From the NCBI RefSeq assembly GCF_008274785.1, contig NZ_VTPU01000003.1:181997-245996 (forward strand): a stretch of DNA of 64,000 bases, given 5' to 3'. The position numbers and the translations under genes are program-made. Positions within the stretch are counted from its first letter, which is position 1, and each line of letters opens with the position of its first letter. The stretch is from Halomonas eurihalina (GTDB lineage Bacteria > Pseudomonadota > Gammaproteobacteria > Pseudomonadales > Halomonadaceae). The notes beneath the pieces are model-generated. The model was not told the DNA's origin and ran no database searches. It worked only from the letters and a program-made list of their open reading frames with translations. This document shows, piece after piece, positions 8,920 through 20,163 of this stretch.

Positions 8920-9732
8920 ATGAAAAAATCAACGACTGGCTTGTTGCTCGGTTCCGCGCTGGTGGTCGGTCTTTCCGGCTGCGCCAGTTCGGCGTCTCAA
9001 TCCTCCGGCATGGGCGACAGCTCTGCGTCCGATCGTGCCTGGTACAAGCATCCCGCAGTGTGCAGCGTCGCGGGTGGCCTGATCGGTGCCGGTATCGGCT
9101 ATGGCGCTACCGATAGCGACGACGAGGATACCGGTGCTTATGTCGGCGGTACCATCGGTGCCGCAACGGCTGCGCTGCTGTGCGCCGAGCCGAACAAGGG
9201 CCCGGCCCCTGTCGGTGACAGCGATGGCGATGGCGTGCCGGACGACAAGGACCAGTGCCCGGGTACCCCGGCCGGTGTCGCCGTTGACGCCGTCGGCTGC
9301 CCGCTGGATTCCGATGGTGACGGCGTGCCGGACTACCAGGACCAGTGCCCGGGTACCCCGGCTGGTGCCGAAGTCAATGCTCTGGGCTGCGTCGAGGACC
9401 TGGTGCTGCAGGACGTCAACTTCGAGTTCGACTCTGCCAAGCTGACCATGGGCGCCGAGTCCGTGCTGACTGACGTGGCTTCCAAGCTGCGCGCCAACGA
9501 GAATGTCCGTGTGCGTATCGAAGGCCACACCGACTCCGTCGGTGCTGCCCAGTACAACAAGGACCTGTCTCAGCGTCGTGCCGATTCCGTGGCAAGCTTC
9601 CTGGCTGGCCAGGGCATCGCCGCCAATCGCATGACTACCATCGGTTATGGTGAAGAGCAGCCGGTGGCCAGCAACGACACCAAGGCGGGTCGTGCCGAGA
9701 ACCGTCGTGTCGAGCTTGGCGAGTGGGAGTGA
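8920..9732 (+). CDS. OmpA-family outer-membrane lipoprotein with thrombospondin type 3 repeats
   Basis: 270 residues. The N-terminus has a lysine-rich start, a hydrophobic core and a lipobox ending LSGC (Cys21), so it should be lipidated. A glycine-zipper-like segment (GGLIGAGIGYG...GGTIGAATAALL) follows. Two calcium-binding TSP3 repeats (DSDGDGVPDDKDQCPGTPAG and DSDGDGVPDYQDQCPGTPAG) lead to a C-terminal OmpA peptidoglycan-binding domain with NFEFDSAKL, IEGHTDSVG and LSQRRADSV. It probably links the outer membrane to peptidoglycan. The Shine-Dalgarno is AAGGAG, and a strong terminator follows, so it is monocistronic. Confidence 0.93.
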   Translation: MKKSTTGLLLGSALVVGLSGCASSASQSSGMGDSSASDRAWYKHPAVCSVAGGLIGAGIGYGATDSDDEDTGAYVGGTIGAATAALLCAEPNKGPAPVGDSDGDGVPDDKDQCPGTPAGVAVDAVGCPLDSDGDGVPDYQDQCPGTPAGAEVNALGCVEDLVLQDVNFEFDSAKLTMGAESVLTDVASKLRANENVRVRIEGHTDSVGAAQYNKDLSQRRADSVASFLAGQGIAANRMTTIGYGEEQPVASNDTKAGRAENRRVELGEWE

Positions 9733-9757
9733 TCCTCTCCTGAGTAGTCGACCCTGC

Positions 9758-9819
9758 GCGCCCCGGCTTTGAGTCGGGGCGCCGCATAGAGTCGGAAAGG
9801 CGCCTTAGGGCGCCTTTTT
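9758..9819 (+). terminator. Double hairpin with T-run after the OmpA lipoprotein gene
   Basis: A first hairpin (GCGCCCCG / CGGGGCGC, 9758-9782) is followed by a rho-independent terminator with stem AGGCGCC / GGCGCCT and five T residues (9796-9819). It isolates the lipoprotein gene from thrS. Confidence 0.88.
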
Positions 9820-9953
9820 CTTTGGTGGTTCGGCCTGCCCATGGCGCTGTCGGTAGGGCGTCTGGTAGGCTAATGTCGCTCAAGGCAACCCATCTTCTCG
9901 CGACATGTGATCCTTGGTATGGATCACCACTGTGCACAAGGAATCGCTTCATC

Positions 9954-11852
9954 ATGCCCATCGTGACCCTGCCGGACGGCAGTCAGAGATCCTTCGACGA
10001 ACCCCTTTCCATCATGCAACTGGCCGAGAGCATTGGTGCCGGGCTGGCCAAGGCCTGTGTGGCCGGCCGCATCGATGGCGAGCTGGTGGACGCAGCGGAT
10101 ATCATCGACCATGACGCCAAGGTGGCGATCATCACCGCTCGTGACCCCGAGGGGCTGGATATCATTCGTCACTCCTGTGCCCACCTGATTGGCCATGCGG
10201 TCAAGCAATTGTATCCGGATGCCAAGATGGCCATTGGCCCGGTGATCGAGGACGGGTTCTATTACGATATCGACTTTGGCCGTTCGATCACGCCTGAGGA
10301 TCTCGAGGCCATCGAGGCGCGAATGAAGGCGCTGATCGAGACCGATTACGATGTCGTGCGCGAATATGTCGACCGCGACCGTGCCATGTTGACCTTCCTG
10401 CATCGCGACGAGCCCTACAAGCAGGAGATCGTGCGCGAGATTCCGGAAGGGGAGACGATTCGTCTCTATCACCACCAGGAATACACCGATATGTGTCGGG
10501 GGCCTCACGTCCCCAATACCCGCCACCTCAAGGCCTTCAAGTTGACCAAGCTGGCCGGCGCCTACTGGCGTGGTGACGCTGAGCGTCCCATGCTGACGCG
10601 CATCTACGGCACGGCCTGGGGTGACAAGAAACAGCTCAAGGCCTATATCAAGCGTCTCGAGGAGGCCGAGAAACGAGACCATCGCAAGTTGGCGCGCAAG
10701 CTCGACTTCTTCCACATGCAGGAAGAAGCGCCGGGCATGGTGTTCTGGCACCCGCGTGGCTGGACGCTGTGGCAGGTGGTCGAGCAGTACATGCGCCAGG
10801 TGTACAAGGACGGTGGCTATCAGGAGATTCGTTGCCCGCAGGTGATGGATGTGTCGCTGTGGAAGAAATCCGGCCACTGGGACAACTATGCCGATGGCAT
10901 GTTCTTTACCGAGTCGGAGAAGCGTGAATATGCGCTCAAGCCGATGAATTGTCCGGGGCACGTGCAGGTCTTCAACTCCGGCCTGCGCAGCTACCGTGAA
11001 TTGCCGGTTCGTTATGGCGAGTTTGGCGGCTGCCATCGCAACGAGCCTTCCGGCGCTCTGCATGGCATCATGCGGGTGCGGGCCTTCACCCAGGACGATG
11101 GCCATGTCTTCTGTACCGAAGAGCAGGTCGAGCCCGAAGTCACCAGTTTTCATCGCCAGGCCTTGCAGGTCTACCGTGACTTTGGCTTCGAGGACATCGC
11201 CGTGAAGATCGCCCTGCGCCCTGAAAAGCGTCTTGGCGATGACGCGGTCTGGGACCGTGCCGAAGAAGCGCTGCGCGGCGCTCTCCGGGCGTGTGACGTC
11301 GACTGGCAAGAGCTGCCGGGTGAGGGCGCCTTCTATGGCCCCAAGATCGAATACCACATGAAAGACTGCCTGGGGCGCGAGTGGCAGGTAGGCACCATGC
11401 AGGTCGATTTCATGATGCCGGAGCGTCTCGGTGCCCAATACGTGGCCGAGGATGGGGAGCGACGCTCGCCGGTGATGCTGCACCGAGCCATCGTAGGCTC
11501 GATGGAGCGCTTTATCGGCATCCTTATTGAGCACTATGCTGGAGCGATGCCACTGTGGCTGGCGCCGCAACAGGTTGTGGTGTTGACGATCACCGATGCG
11601 CAGCGCGATTATGCCATTTCCCTCGAACAGCACTTGCAGAAAAAAGGCTTGCGAGTCAAGGCGGACTTGAGGAATGAGAAGATCGGCTTTAAAATCCGCG
11701 AGCATACGTTGCAGAAGGTCCCCTATCTCCTGGTGGTGGGAGATAAGGAAGTCGAAGCCGACTCGGTGGCCGTGCGCTCGCGCAGTGGCGAGGATCTCGG
11801 CACCATGACGGTGGATGCCTTCATCGACCGGATACAGGGCGAGCGGCGCTAG
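9954..11852 (+). CDS. thrS: Threonyl-tRNA synthetase
   Basis: Charges tRNA-Thr with threonine in the cytosol. 632 residues with the full class II architecture: N-terminal TGS domain ([19 protein letters not shown]), second editing domain with [12 protein letters not shown] and [12 protein letters not shown], catalytic core with zinc cysteine in [10 protein letters not shown], motif 2 [15 protein letters not shown] and motif 3 near [19 protein letters not shown], and a C-terminal anticodon-binding domain. The frame is open upstream to 9822, but the family N-terminus begins at MPIVT, so I start at 9954. It heads the thrS-infC-rpmI-rplT-pheS-pheT-ihfA cluster. Confidence 0.97.
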   Translation: MPIVTLPDGSQRSFDEPLSIMQLAESIGAGLAKACVAGRIDGELVDAADIIDHDAKVAIITARDPEGLDIIRHSCAHLIGHAVKQLYPDAKMAIGPVIEDGFYYDIDFGRSITPEDLEAIEARMKALIETDYDVVREYVDRDRAMLTFLHRDEPYKQEIVREIPEGETIRLYHHQEYTDMCRGPHVPNTRHLKAFKLTKLAGAYWRGDAERPMLTRIYGTAWGDKKQLKAYIKRLEEAEKRDHRKLARKLDFFHMQEEAPGMVFWHPRGWTLWQVVEQYMRQVYKDGGYQEIRCPQVMDVSLWKKSGHWDNYADGMFFTESEKREYALKPMNCPGHVQVFNSGLRSYRELPVRYGEFGGCHRNEPSGALHGIMRVRAFTQDDGHVFCTEEQVEPEVTSFHRQALQVYRDFGFEDIAVKIALRPEKRLGDDAVWDRAEEALRGALRACDVDWQELPGEGAFYGPKIEYHMKDCLGREWQVGTMQVDFMMPERLGAQYVAEDGERRSPVMLHRAIVGSMERFIGILIEHYAGAMPLWLAPQQVVVLTITDAQRDYAISLEQHLQKKGLRVKADLRNEKIGFKIREHTLQKVPYLLVVGDKEVEADSVAVRSRSGEDLGTMTVDAFIDRIQGERR

Positions 11853-11886
11853 CGACATCTTCCAAGACTAAAGTGGAGACGGAACC

Positions 11887-12426
11887 ATCAAGAGAAGCAA
11901 CCCAAGAGGACGCCCGCAGGAAAAGCGTCCCCCGATGAACGAGAAAATTACCGACGAACAGGTGCGCCTGATTGATAGCGATGGCGAGCAGTTGGGGGTT
12001 GTCCCCACTCGCGAAGCGCTGGAACGTGCCGAAACGTCGGGTATGGATCTCGTGCAGATTTCCAATGCCGATCCGATCGTCTGCAAGATCATGGACTACG
12101 GCAAGTTCGTCTTCGAGCAGAAGAAGCAGAAGGCGGCTCAAAAGAAGAAGCAGAAGCAGATCCAGGTCAAGGAAGTCAAGTTCCGGCCTGGCACCGACGA
12201 GGGCGACTATCAGGTCAAGATGAAAAACCTGACGCGTTTCCTCGAAGGTGGCGACAAGGGCAAGGTCACGTTGCGTTTCCGCGGTCGCGAGATGGCCCAC
12301 CAGGACATCGGTCGCAAGCTGATGGAGCGCATCGCCGCCGATCTCGAAGAGATCGGTACTGTCGAGTCCTTCCCCAAGATGGAAGGCCGTCAGATGATCA
12401 TGATCATTGCCCCCAAGAAGAAGTGA
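11887..12426 (+). CDS. infC: Translation initiation factor IF-3, predicted AUC start
   Basis: Binds the 30S subunit and monitors start-codon and initiator-tRNA fidelity. From the first ATG (11935) the protein would be 163 residues and lack the family's basic N-terminus. An in-frame TAA at 11869 limits the gene, and the only near-cognate start codon between is ATC at 11887, with GGAG 8 nt upstream. This start gives (M)[20 protein letters not shown]..., 179 residues, against about 180 in E. coli. IF-3 genes are known for AUU and similar starts that allow autorepression. Conserved [31 protein letters not shown] and IIAPKKK are all present. Confidence 0.93.
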   Translation: MKRSNPRGRPQEKRPPMNEKITDEQVRLIDSDGEQLGVVPTREALERAETSGMDLVQISNADPIVCKIMDYGKFVFEQKKQKAAQKKKQKQIQVKEVKFRPGTDEGDYQVKMKNLTRFLEGGDKGKVTLRFRGREMAHQDIGRKLMERIAADLEEIGTVESFPKMEGRQMIMIIAPKKK

Positions 12427-12511
12427 TCCGGCGGCCAGTCAAACGGGTGGCGGGTGTCATGCCCGCCATCGGCCCCGGGTTTTCTCAAAAACCTCGAGCG
12501 GAGTTCAACTC

Positions 12512-12706
12512 ATGCCGAAAATCAAGAGCAACAGCGGCGCTGCCAAGCGCTTCAAGAAGACGGCCAACGGCTTCAAGCACAAGCAGTCGTTCCGTAGCCA
12601 CATCCTGACCAAGAAGTCCACCAAGCGTAAGCGTCAGCTGCGTGGTATGAAGCAGATCCACGACGCCGACAAGCAGCTCGTGCAGCGTATGCTGCCGAAC
12701 CTGTAA
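12512..12706 (+). CDS. rpmI: 50S ribosomal protein L35
   Basis: 64-residue, strongly basic large-subunit protein ([17 protein letters not shown]... ending in QRMLPNL), standard length. It lies 85 bp after infC. A hairpin GGCGGG / CCCGCC (12449-12467) stands in that gap; in E. coli the infC-rpmI region is the target of L20 autorepression, so this structure may matter, but I cannot show an L20 site here. The frame is open upstream of the chosen start, but L35 begins at MPKIK. Confidence 0.97.
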   Translation: MPKIKSNSGAAKRFKKTANGFKHKQSFRSHILTKKSTKRKRQLRGMKQIHDADKQLVQRMLPNL

Positions 12707-12741
12707 CCCTTGGTTGTCATTTTTAACGTCAGGAGTAAGCC

Positions 12742-13095
12742 ATGACTCGTGTCAAGCGTGGTGTCGTCGCTCGTCGTCGTCACAAGAAGATTCTCAAGCA
12801 GGCCAAGGGTTACTACGGTGCCCGTTCACGCGTCTTTCGCGTAGCCAAGCAGGCCGTCATCAAGGCCGGTCAGTACGCCTATCGTGACCGTCGCCAGCGT
12901 AAGCGCCAGTTCCGTGCCCTGTGGATCCAGCGCATCAACGCCGGTGCTCGTCAGCACGGCCTGTCCTACAGCCGCTTCGTCGGTGGTCTGAAGAAGGCCG
13001 GGATCGAGATCGACCGCAAGGTGCTGGCCGACCTGGCCGTCAACGAGAAGGCAGCATTTGCCGCTATCGTCGAGAAGGCCAAGGCTGCCCAGTAA
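12742..13095 (+). CDS. rplT: 50S ribosomal protein L20
   Basis: 117 residues, usual length. Binds 23S rRNA early in assembly and in E. coli represses translation of its own operon. The long basic N-terminal extension ([30 protein letters not shown]) and the stretch [24 protein letters not shown] are typical. The Shine-Dalgarno AGGAG lies 7 nt from the ATG. A very strong terminator-like palindrome follows 58 bp after the stop and separates it from pheS. Confidence 0.97.
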   Translation: MTRVKRGVVARRRHKKILKQAKGYYGARSRVFRVAKQAVIKAGQYAYRDRRQRKRQFRALWIQRINAGARQHGLSYSRFVGGLKKAGIEIDRKVLADLAVNEKAAFAAIVEKAKAAQ

Positions 13096-14295
<1,200 letters not shown>

Positions 14296-14342
14296 TTGAT
14301 CACCGAATAAGCATTCCTTTCCCCATGATTCGGCGAGGATGG

Positions 14343-14442
14343 GCGTCGGGGACAAGGCGAAGCGAGGGTCTTTTGCCATGAATGGCAAAAGTAGCGCCCA
14401 AGGACGGGTTTACAGCGCCCTCGCGCAGGCTTGGCGCCGACG
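14343..14442 (+). repeat. Structured intergenic repeat, family A copy 1 (between pheS and pheT)
   Basis: About 100 bp with nested inverted repeats: outer GCGTCGG / CCGACGC, then GCGAGGG / CCCTCGC, and a central perfect hairpin TTTTGCCAT / ATGGCAAAA. The conserved core right of the hairpin reads GTAGCGCCCAAGGACGGGTT. Related copies are at 27846-27990, 36129-36225 and, inverted, 54350-54477. No open reading frame; it looks like a non-coding palindromic or MITE-like unit. Confidence 0.8.
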
Positions 14443-14490
14443 CAACCAGCTCGGTCGTGGAAAGGGGTCTCAGCGGAAACAGGATCTGAC

Positions 14491-16869
14491 ATGAAATTTT
14501 CCGAACAGTGGCTGCGTGAATGGGTCTCTCCGGCGTTGGCGACTCAGGCGCTGGCCGATCAGATCACCATGGCCGGCCTCGAGGTGGATGGCATCGAGCC
14601 CGTGGCGGCAGCCTTCGATGGCGTGGTAGTGGCCGAGGTGGTCGAGCGGGCGCCGCATCCCGACGCCGACAAGCTCAACGTCTGTCAGGTCGACGACGGT
14701 GTCGAGCGGCTGCAGGTCGTCTGCGGTGCGCCTAATGTCGCCGAGGGCCAGAAAGTGGCCTTCGCCCGGGTCGGCGCCGTGCTGCCCGGTGACTTCAAGA
14801 TCAAGAAGGCCAAGCTGCGTGGCGTCGAGTCCCGCGGCATGATCTGCTCCGCCTCCGAGTTGGGGCTGGAAGAGGAAACCTCCGCCGGTATTCTTGAGCT
14901 GCCGTCAGCGGCTCCGGTCGGCGAGGACTTCCGTACTTACATGACCCTCGACGACAGCACCATCGAGGTGGACCTGACGCCCAATCGGGGCGACTGCCTG
15001 AGCGTCAAGGGCATGGCACGCGAGGTCGGCGTGCTCAATCGCCTGCCCGTCGAGGGGCCGAATGTTGCCCCGGTGGCATCCGTGCACGAGGAAACCTTCC
15101 CGGTGCGGGTCGAGGACACCGAAGGCTGTCCGCGCTACCTGGGGCGGGTGATCAAGGGCGTCGACGTGACGGCCGAGACGCCGCTGTGGATGGTCGAACG
15201 CCTGCGCCGCAGTGGCATCCGCTCCATCGATCCGGTGGTCGATATCACCAACTACGTGATGCTCGAGCTCGGCCAACCCCTGCACGCCTTCGATCGGGCC
15301 AACCTCGACGGTGCCGTGGTGGTGCGTCGGGCCCGCCAGGGCGAACAGCTGGTACTGCTCGATGGCCAGACCATCACGCTGAACGACGACACCCTGATCA
15401 TCGCCGACGAGCGCGGCCCCTTGGCCATCGGCGGTGTCATGGGGGGAGAGCACTCGGGGGTGAGCGTCGACACCCGGGATATCTTCCTCGAAGCAGCGCA
15501 CTTCTCGCCGCTGGCAGTGGCCGGCCAGGCTCGCGCCTACGGCCTGCACACCGATGCGTCGCACCGCTTCGAGCGTGGCGTCGACCCTCGGCTCGCCCGG
15601 GAGGCCGCCGAGCGTGCCACCACCTTGTTGCTGGAGATCACCGGCGGCGAAGCCGGTCCGCTGATCGAAGCGGCCGACGAATCGCAGTTGCCCGACGACC
15701 GTGAGGTGGTGCTGCGGCGCGCGCGGCTCGATCAGGCCCTGGACAAGGTGCTGCCTGACGACGAGGTTGGCGAGATTCTCGAGCGCCTGGGCATGAGCGT
15801 CGAGCGCGTCGATGAGGGCTGGCGGGCCAAGGTGCCGAGCTGGCGGTTCGATATCGCCATCGAGGAAGACCTGATTGAGGAAGTGGCGCGCATCCATGGC
15901 TACAACCAACTGCCGGCGCGTCATCCTCGGGCTCTCCTCGGGCCGCGTCCGGATAACGAAGCGCGTACGCCACTTGCCTCTCTGCGGCATCGGATGGTCT
16001 CGCGGGGCTACTTCGAGGCGGTAACCTACAGCTTCGTGGCACCCGACCTGCAGGAGACGCTGTTGCCCGAAGCTGTGTCGCCGGTGCTGGCCAATCCCAT
16101 TTCCAGCGATCTGTCGGTGATGCGTGCCAGCCTCTTTCCCGGCTTGGTGCGGGCGCTCGAGCACAACCTCAATCGTCAGCAGAATCGCGTTCGGCTATTC
16201 GAGACGGGATTGGTGTTCCGCGGCGAACTCGACGATCTCGACCAGGTGCCGATGCTCGGCGCACTGGTTTGTGGCAGTCGCGAGCCTGAGGGCTGGAGCG
16301 GCGGCAAGGAAAAGGTCGACTTCTTCGATCTCAAGGGCGATCTCGAGAGCCTGATCGAGATGGGCGGCGAGGGCGAGGCCTGGCGCTTTGAGCCCGGTGT
16401 ACACCCTGCCTTGCATCCCGGACAGTGCGCGCGAGTGATGTATCGTGGTCAGGAAGCCGGCTGGATCGGCACCCTGCATCCGGCGGTACGTGCCCAGCTC
16501 GGTCTCAAGACCGATGCCGTGCTCTTCGAGGTTCGCCTGGATGCCTTGACTCATGGCCGCGTACCGGCGTTTCAGCCGTTGTCCCGCTATCCTGAGGTGC
16601 GGCGTGACCTGGCCTTTTTGGTCGACGCGGAACAACCGGTGCAGGCCCTGCTGGATACTCTGCGAGCCCAGGCCGGTGAATGGCTGGTCGAGGCGCACCT
16701 GTTTGATGTCTATCAGGGCAAGGGCGTGCCGGAAGGGCGGAAGAGCGTGGCATTGGGCTTGACCTGGCAGCATCCTTCGCGCACGCTAAATGACGATGAA
16801 ATCAATCAGTTGGTCGATGCCATCGTCGAGGAATCGCGTCTGCACCTGGGGGCCGAGTTACGCGCATGA
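14491..16869 (+). CDS. pheT: Phenylalanyl-tRNA synthetase beta subunit
   Basis: Partner of PheS that binds tRNA-Phe and edits mischarged tyrosine. 792 residues. The N-terminal [14 protein letters not shown], the OB-fold tRNA-binding domain ([20 protein letters not shown]), the B3/B4 editing region, [21 protein letters not shown]5 ([23 protein letters not shown]), and a C-terminal ferredoxin-fold anticodon domain are all recognisable. The start at 14491 matches the family; the upstream open frame runs through repeat A1. The stop overlaps an ATG (16866), but I place the ihfA start downstream. Confidence 0.96.
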   Translation: MKFSEQWLREWVSPALATQALADQITMAGLEVDGIEPVAAAFDGVVVAEVVERAPHPDADKLNVCQVDDGVERLQVVCGAPNVAEGQKVAFARVGAVLPGDFKIKKAKLRGVESRGMICSASELGLEEETSAGILELPSAAPVGEDFRTYMTLDDSTIEVDLTPNRGDCLSVKGMAREVGVLNRLPVEGPNVAPVASVHEETFPVRVEDTEGCPRYLGRVIKGVDVTAETPLWMVERLRRSGIRSIDPVVDITNYVMLELGQPLHAFDRANLDGAVVVRRARQGEQLVLLDGQTITLNDDTLIIADERGPLAIGGVMGGEHSGVSVDTRDIFLEAAHFSPLAVAGQARAYGLHTDASHRFERGVDPRLAREAAERATTLLLEITGGEAGPLIEAADESQLPDDREVVLRRARLDQALDKVLPDDEVGEILERLGMSVERVDEGWRAKVPSWRFDIAIEEDLIEEVARIHGYNQLPARHPRALLGPRPDNEARTPLASLRHRMVSRGYFEAVTYSFVAPDLQETLLPEAVSPVLANPISSDLSVMRASLFPGLVRALEHNLNRQQNRVRLFETGLVFRGELDDLDQVPMLGALVCGSREPEGWSGGKEKVDFFDLKGDLESLIEMGGEGEAWRFEPGVHPALHPGQCARVMYRGQEAGWIGTLHPAVRAQLGLKTDAVLFEVRLDALTHGRVPAFQPLSRYPEVRRDLAFLVDAEQPVQALLDTLRAQAGEWLVEAHLFDVYQGKGVPEGRKSVALGLTWQHPSRTLNDDEINQLVDAIVEESRLHLGAELRA

Positions 16870-16931
16870 AGGCCTCGGAGCGACACCTGGAGCAAGGGCT
16901 GGCTCGACCACCACAGCGTGAGGAAAGCGAC

Positions 16932-17234
16932 ATGGGGGCGTTGACCAAGGCCGAACTGGCCGAACACCTGCACGCCGAGCTTGGCCTCTCCAAGCGCGAG
17001 GCCAAGTCCATGGTGGAGTCCTTCTTCGAGGAGATACGAGGCTGCCTGCGCGAGAACGAGCAGGTCAAGCTGTCTGGATTCGGCAATTTCGATCTCCGTG
17101 ACAAGCGCGAGCGACCGGGACGCAACCCCAAGACCGGGGAGGAAATTCCAATTTCCGCTCGTCGGGTCGTGACCTTCCGCCCTGGCCAGAAGCTCAAGTC
17201 GCAGGTCGAGGCGTATACCGGCGACGAGAACTAA
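16932..17234 (+). CDS. ihfA: Integration host factor alpha subunit
   Basis: DNA-bending nucleoid protein, acting as a heterodimer with IhfB. 100 residues ([36 protein letters not shown]...), with the DNA-contacting arm region [40 protein letters not shown]. The start at 16932 has AGGA 7 nt upstream and gives normal length; an upstream ATG at 16866 would add 22 non-homologous residues. It ends the translation cluster, as in other gammaproteobacteria. Confidence 0.96.
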   Translation: MGALTKAELAEHLHAELGLSKREAKSMVESFFEEIRGCLRENEQVKLSGFGNFDLRDKRERPGRNPKTGEEIPISARRVVTFRPGQKLKSQVEAYTGDEN

Positions 17235-17262
17235 TCACCGCTACGCCGCATCGAGCCAAGAG

Positions 17263-17299
17263 ATGATGCCGCCATTTCCCCGGGAAGTGGCGGCGTCAT
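17263..17299. terminator. Long hairpin between convergent ihfA and DUF2788 genes
   Basis: Near-perfect inverted repeat of about 18 bp (TGCCGCCATTTCCC / GGGAAGTGGCGGCG with flanking pairs, two G-U type mismatches). It has no long T-run. It lies between two convergent stops and may serve both genes. Confidence 0.6.
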
Positions 17300-17311
17300 T
17301 GCATTGAAGCA

Positions 17312-17518
17312 TCACAGTACGCCGTGCTCCAGTGACCAGCCGACCACGACCTTGATCAGGTAAGCCAGCATGCCGGCGCCAAGCACTACGAATAGCATGA
17401 TGGTGCCGAAGCGTCCCGCCCCGGACTTGCGGGCCAAGTCCCAGATGATAAAGCCCATGAACAGCATCAAACCGCCGATCATGACGGGGGTGATCCAGGT
17501 ATCGATGGCGTCTTGCAT
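17312..17518 (-). CDS. DUF2788 small membrane protein
   Basis: 68 residues with two hydrophobic segments (about 10-28 and 40-60) joined by a short basic loop (WDLARKSGAGRFG). The pattern fits the DUF2788 family of unknown function found in gammaproteobacteria. The start ATG at 17518 is preceded by GGAGGAG-like sequence on its strand (GCGGAGGAGAC), a strong ribosome-binding site, which supports translation of this short gene. It converges on ihfA. Confidence 0.82.
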   Translation of the reverse strand: MQDAIDTWITPVMIGGLMLFMGFIIWDLARKSGAGRFGTIMLFVVLGAGMLAYLIKVVVGWSLEHGVL

Positions 17519-17648
17519 GTCTCCTCCGCTGAGTCAGTAGTCCTTGCGAGTTTAGGCGATTCCCAGTCGCTCAGGGCTACCCGGCAGTGTGCGGCATCCG
17601 GGCGGCCATGTTAGTATCCGGCTGAATTTTTCAGGCAATATCCTCGAC

Positions 17649-18113
17649 ATGCCCATGCTCAAGATCTTTGTTGGAACCGTATATGGCGGTGCCCTTGATG
17701 TGGCCGAACAGGTTGCACCACTTTTCGAACAGGCCGGCTACGAGGTGTCGATCTTCGACCAACCGACGCTGGATGACCTGATCGGCTCGCCGACCGATCT
17801 GGCACTTTTCTGCACCTCGACCACAGGCAGTGGCGACTACCCAGGCAATCTCGTTGCCTTCGTGCGCGAGCTGGAGGCGAAAAGCCCAGGCCTTGTCGGC
17901 CTGAAGTACGGTCTGATCGCCATGGGCGACAGCTCTTACGTGGACTCCTTCTGTGGCGCCGGTCGCAGCCTCGACGAGGTACTGCAGGGGCAGGGGGCCG
18001 AGCGCCTTGGCGAGCGTCTCGAAGTGGACGCCATGGAAACCTTCATGGCCGATGACGCGGCCTTGCCCTGGGTCGACGACTGGATCGAATCCCAGCAGCT
18101 CAAGGTGGCCTGA
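17649..18113 (+). CDS. Flavodoxin (MioC/YqcA type)
   Basis: Short-chain FMN-binding electron carrier of about 154 residues. The N-terminal phosphate-binding loop is in IFVGTVYGGALDVAEQV, and the flavin-contacting loops are TSTTGSGDYPGN and IAMGDSSYVDSFCGAGR, closely like E. coli YqcA. The start is ATG 17649 or 17655; neither has a strong Shine-Dalgarno. It is followed 2 bp later by a GTG-started small membrane protein, suggesting co-transcription. The redox partner is unknown. Confidence 0.9.
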   Translation: MPMLKIFVGTVYGGALDVAEQVAPLFEQAGYEVSIFDQPTLDDLIGSPTDLALFCTSTTGSGDYPGNLVAFVRELEAKSPGLVGLKYGLIAMGDSSYVDSFCGAGRSLDEVLQGQGAERLGERLEVDAMETFMADDAALPWVDDWIESQQLKVA

Positions 18114-18115
18114 GC

Positions 18116-18490
18116 GTGTCCGCCTCGCCGGAGCGTTGCAGCCTGCTGCTCGGGCTATTGATCCTGATGGTGGCCAGCGTGCCACGCTACCTGGTCGGTG
18201 GCCATGATACCCATCTGGCCCTGCTGGCGATCGGTGGCGTGGCCGTGGCATCGCTCACCGTTTTCCAGTGGTGGTTGTTACCCGCTGAGTTGCGTGCCGT
18301 GCTGCCGACCTTGATGCGGCGTCTCATCGCCTGCATGGCGATCGGGCTGCTGGCCATGGGGATCTGGCATGCACTGTTCGGTGCCTGGAGTGGCTGGCCG
18401 CTGCTAGTGTCGCATGGCGCGACCCTGGGGCTGCTGTTGCACGCTTTGGGGGTGTGGTGGAAGCCTCTCGACAACGAGAACCGCGACTGA
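18116..18490 (+). CDS. Small integral membrane protein, unknown function
   Basis: 124 residues from GTG 18116, two bases after the flavodoxin stop. Four hydrophobic segments (about 9-27, 34-54, 68-88, 93-114) and no soluble domain or recognisable catalytic motif. The tight spacing suggests one transcript with the flavodoxin. I do not recognise the family. The 3' end runs into a purine/pyrimidine-rich inverted repeat shared with the convergent ppnN. Confidence 0.78.
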   Translation: MSASPERCSLLLGLLILMVASVPRYLVGGHDTHLALLAIGGVAVASLTVFQWWLLPAELRAVLPTLMRRLIACMAIGLLAMGIWHALFGAWSGWPLLVSHGATLGLLLHALGVWWKPLDNENRD

Positions 18491-18531
18491 CGCCGCAAGA
18501 CAAGAAGAGTGAAGAGCGGCGCTACGCGCCT

Positions 18532-18614
18532 GAAGAGGGAAGAAAGCCCTTGACGCCCCAGACCCTGGAGCCAGCTTGTCTTTCTTCCCTCTTCCCTCTT
18601 CCCTCTTCCCTCTT
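18532..18614. repeat. CCCTCTT tandem repeat with 15-bp inverted partner
   Basis: Four consecutive copies of the 7-mer TTCCCTC (18584-18614) run up to and into the stop codon of ppnN. The first copy is the right arm (CTTTCTTCCCTCTTC, 18580-18594) of a perfect 15-bp inverted repeat whose left arm is at 18532-18546. It lies between convergent genes. Copy number could vary by slippage. It may help termination, but there is no classic T-run. Confidence 0.8.
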
Positions 18615-19974
18615 AATTCAACGTATAGCACGGCTCGTATTCGCCGGTGAGCTTCATGCGGCCCTGGGCGACGAAGGATGTCAGCAAATCGTCCAGGCGG
18701 GCCATCAACTCGGGTTCCGCATTGAGCCGGAAGGGACCGTTGGCCTCGATGAGACGGATGCCTCGCTCCTTGACGTTGCCGGCGACGATGCCGGAAAAGG
18801 CCCGCCGCAGATTGGCCGCCAGTTCATGCACCGGCTGGTGTCGGTGCAGGGCCAGAGACGCCATGGTTTCGTGAGTCGGGTCGAAGGGCTCCTGAAAATC
18901 CCGGGCCACGGTGAGTCGCCAGTTGAAATAGAAGGCGTCCTGCCGCGCCCGCCGGTATTCGCTGACATTGTCGATACCCTTGCGCATGACTCGGGCGACT
19001 TCGACCGGATCGTCGATGATGATGCGGTAGAGCTGCCGTACCGACTCGCCGAGGGTATAGACCAGGAATTCGTCGATGCGCTTGAAGTAATCGGCGGAGT
19101 CGGCGGGACCGGTGAGGATGACCGGCAGCTCCATGTCGTCATTGTCCGGGTGCAGCAGGATGCCGAGCAGATAGAGGATCTCCTCGGCGGTGCCGACCCC
19201 GCCAGGGAAGACGATGATGCCGTGACCAAGGCGGACGAAGGCCTCCAGGCGCTTCTCGATGTCGGGCATCACCACTAGTTCGTTGACGATGGGATTGGGG
19301 GCTTCGGCAGCGATGATGCCGGGCTCGGAAACGCCGAGATAGCGGCCCTCGCGGTAACGCTGCTTGGCGTGGGCGACGTTGGCTCCCTTCATCGGCCCCT
19401 TCATGGCACCCGGGCCGCAGCCGGTACAGATGTCGAGTTCACGCAGCCCCAGGTGGTAGCCCACGTGCTTGGTGTAGTCGTACTCTTCACGCGAGATCGA
19501 GTGGCCGCCCCAGCACACCACGATGCTCGGATCGTGGCTGGGCTTGAGCGTGCCGGCCTTGCGCAGAATGTGGAAGACGGCGTTGGTGGTGCCGTCGGCG
19601 CTGTCCAGGTCGAAGCGCCGGCGTGTCTGGATCTCGTTGTAGACATAGACGATATCGCGCAACACCGAAGAAAGGTGCTCGCGAATGCCGCGAATCATGC
19701 GGCCATCGACGAAGGCCTCGGCGGGGGCATTGGTCAGTTTCAGGCGTACGCCGCGGTCCTGCTGGATGACTTCAATGTCGAAATCCGGATAGGTTTCCAT
19801 CAATGCCAGGCCGTCGTCGGTGGGATTCCCCGAGTTGAGGACGGCCAGCGCGCAACTGCGCAACAGTTCATGAAGGCCGGTGCGCGAGGTGTCGTGCAGG
19901 CGATTGACTTCCTGCTGGGAGAGAATTTCCAGGCTGCCTTCCGGCGAGATGGTGCTGGAGATGGTATCGGCCAT
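18613..19974 (-). CDS. ppnN: Pyrimidine/purine 5'-nucleotide nucleosidase (PpnN/YgdH, LOG family)
   Basis: Hydrolyses nucleoside 5'-monophosphates to base and ribose-5-phosphate; the E. coli enzyme is controlled by (p)ppGpp. 453 residues, against 454 in E. coli, with high similarity by eye over the full length. The LOG-family motif is in [18 protein letters not shown], preceded by [16 protein letters not shown], with [10 protein letters not shown] earlier and [18 protein letters not shown] near the C-terminus. The frame is open far upstream, but homology begins at [20 protein letters not shown] (19974). It is divergent from a LysR gene 189 bp away. Confidence 0.94.
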   Translation of the reverse strand: MADTISSTISPEGSLEILSQQEVNRLHDTSRTGLHELLRSCALAVLNSGNPTDDGLALMETYPDFDIEVIQQDRGVRLKLTNAPAEAFVDGRMIRGIREHLSSVLRDIVYVYNEIQTRRRFDLDSADGTTNAVFHILRKAGTLKPSHDPSIVVCWGGHSISREEYDYTKHVGYHLGLRELDICTGCGPGAMKGPMKGANVAHAKQRYREGRYLGVSEPGIIAAEAPNPIVNELVVMPDIEKRLEAFVRLGHGIIVFPGGVGTAEEILYLLGILLHPDNDDMELPVILTGPADSADYFKRIDEFLVYTLGESVRQLYRIIIDDPVEVARVMRKGIDNVSEYRRARQDAFYFNWRLTVARDFQEPFDPTHETMASLALHRHQPVHELAANLRRAFSGIVAGNVKERGIRLIEANGPFRLNAEPELMARLDDLLTSFVAQGRMKLTGEYEPCYTLN

Positions 19975-20163
19975 TCGGAGCGTCCGTGTCGCGGAGATGG
20001 GAACGGGAGTCTGCCGGGGCATCTCCCTGGCCCCGCCGGTCGTGGCGAAGCCAAATTGCATGTCATTGATGCTACCACGGCCGCAGGGGACGCGCAGCGC
20101 TGCGGTTGTGTCCGCCAACTGATAGAATGGCGTTGCCGGTTCTCTGTACAGTGATGACGCGCC

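Noticed and set aside
9924..11858. Long minus-strand frame of 644 codons opposite thrS
   Set aside because: Shadow of thrS; no recognisable domain and unusual composition.
18584..18614. CRISPR-like repeats
   Set aside because: The 7-bp units are directly adjacent with no spacers; it is a simple tandem repeat.
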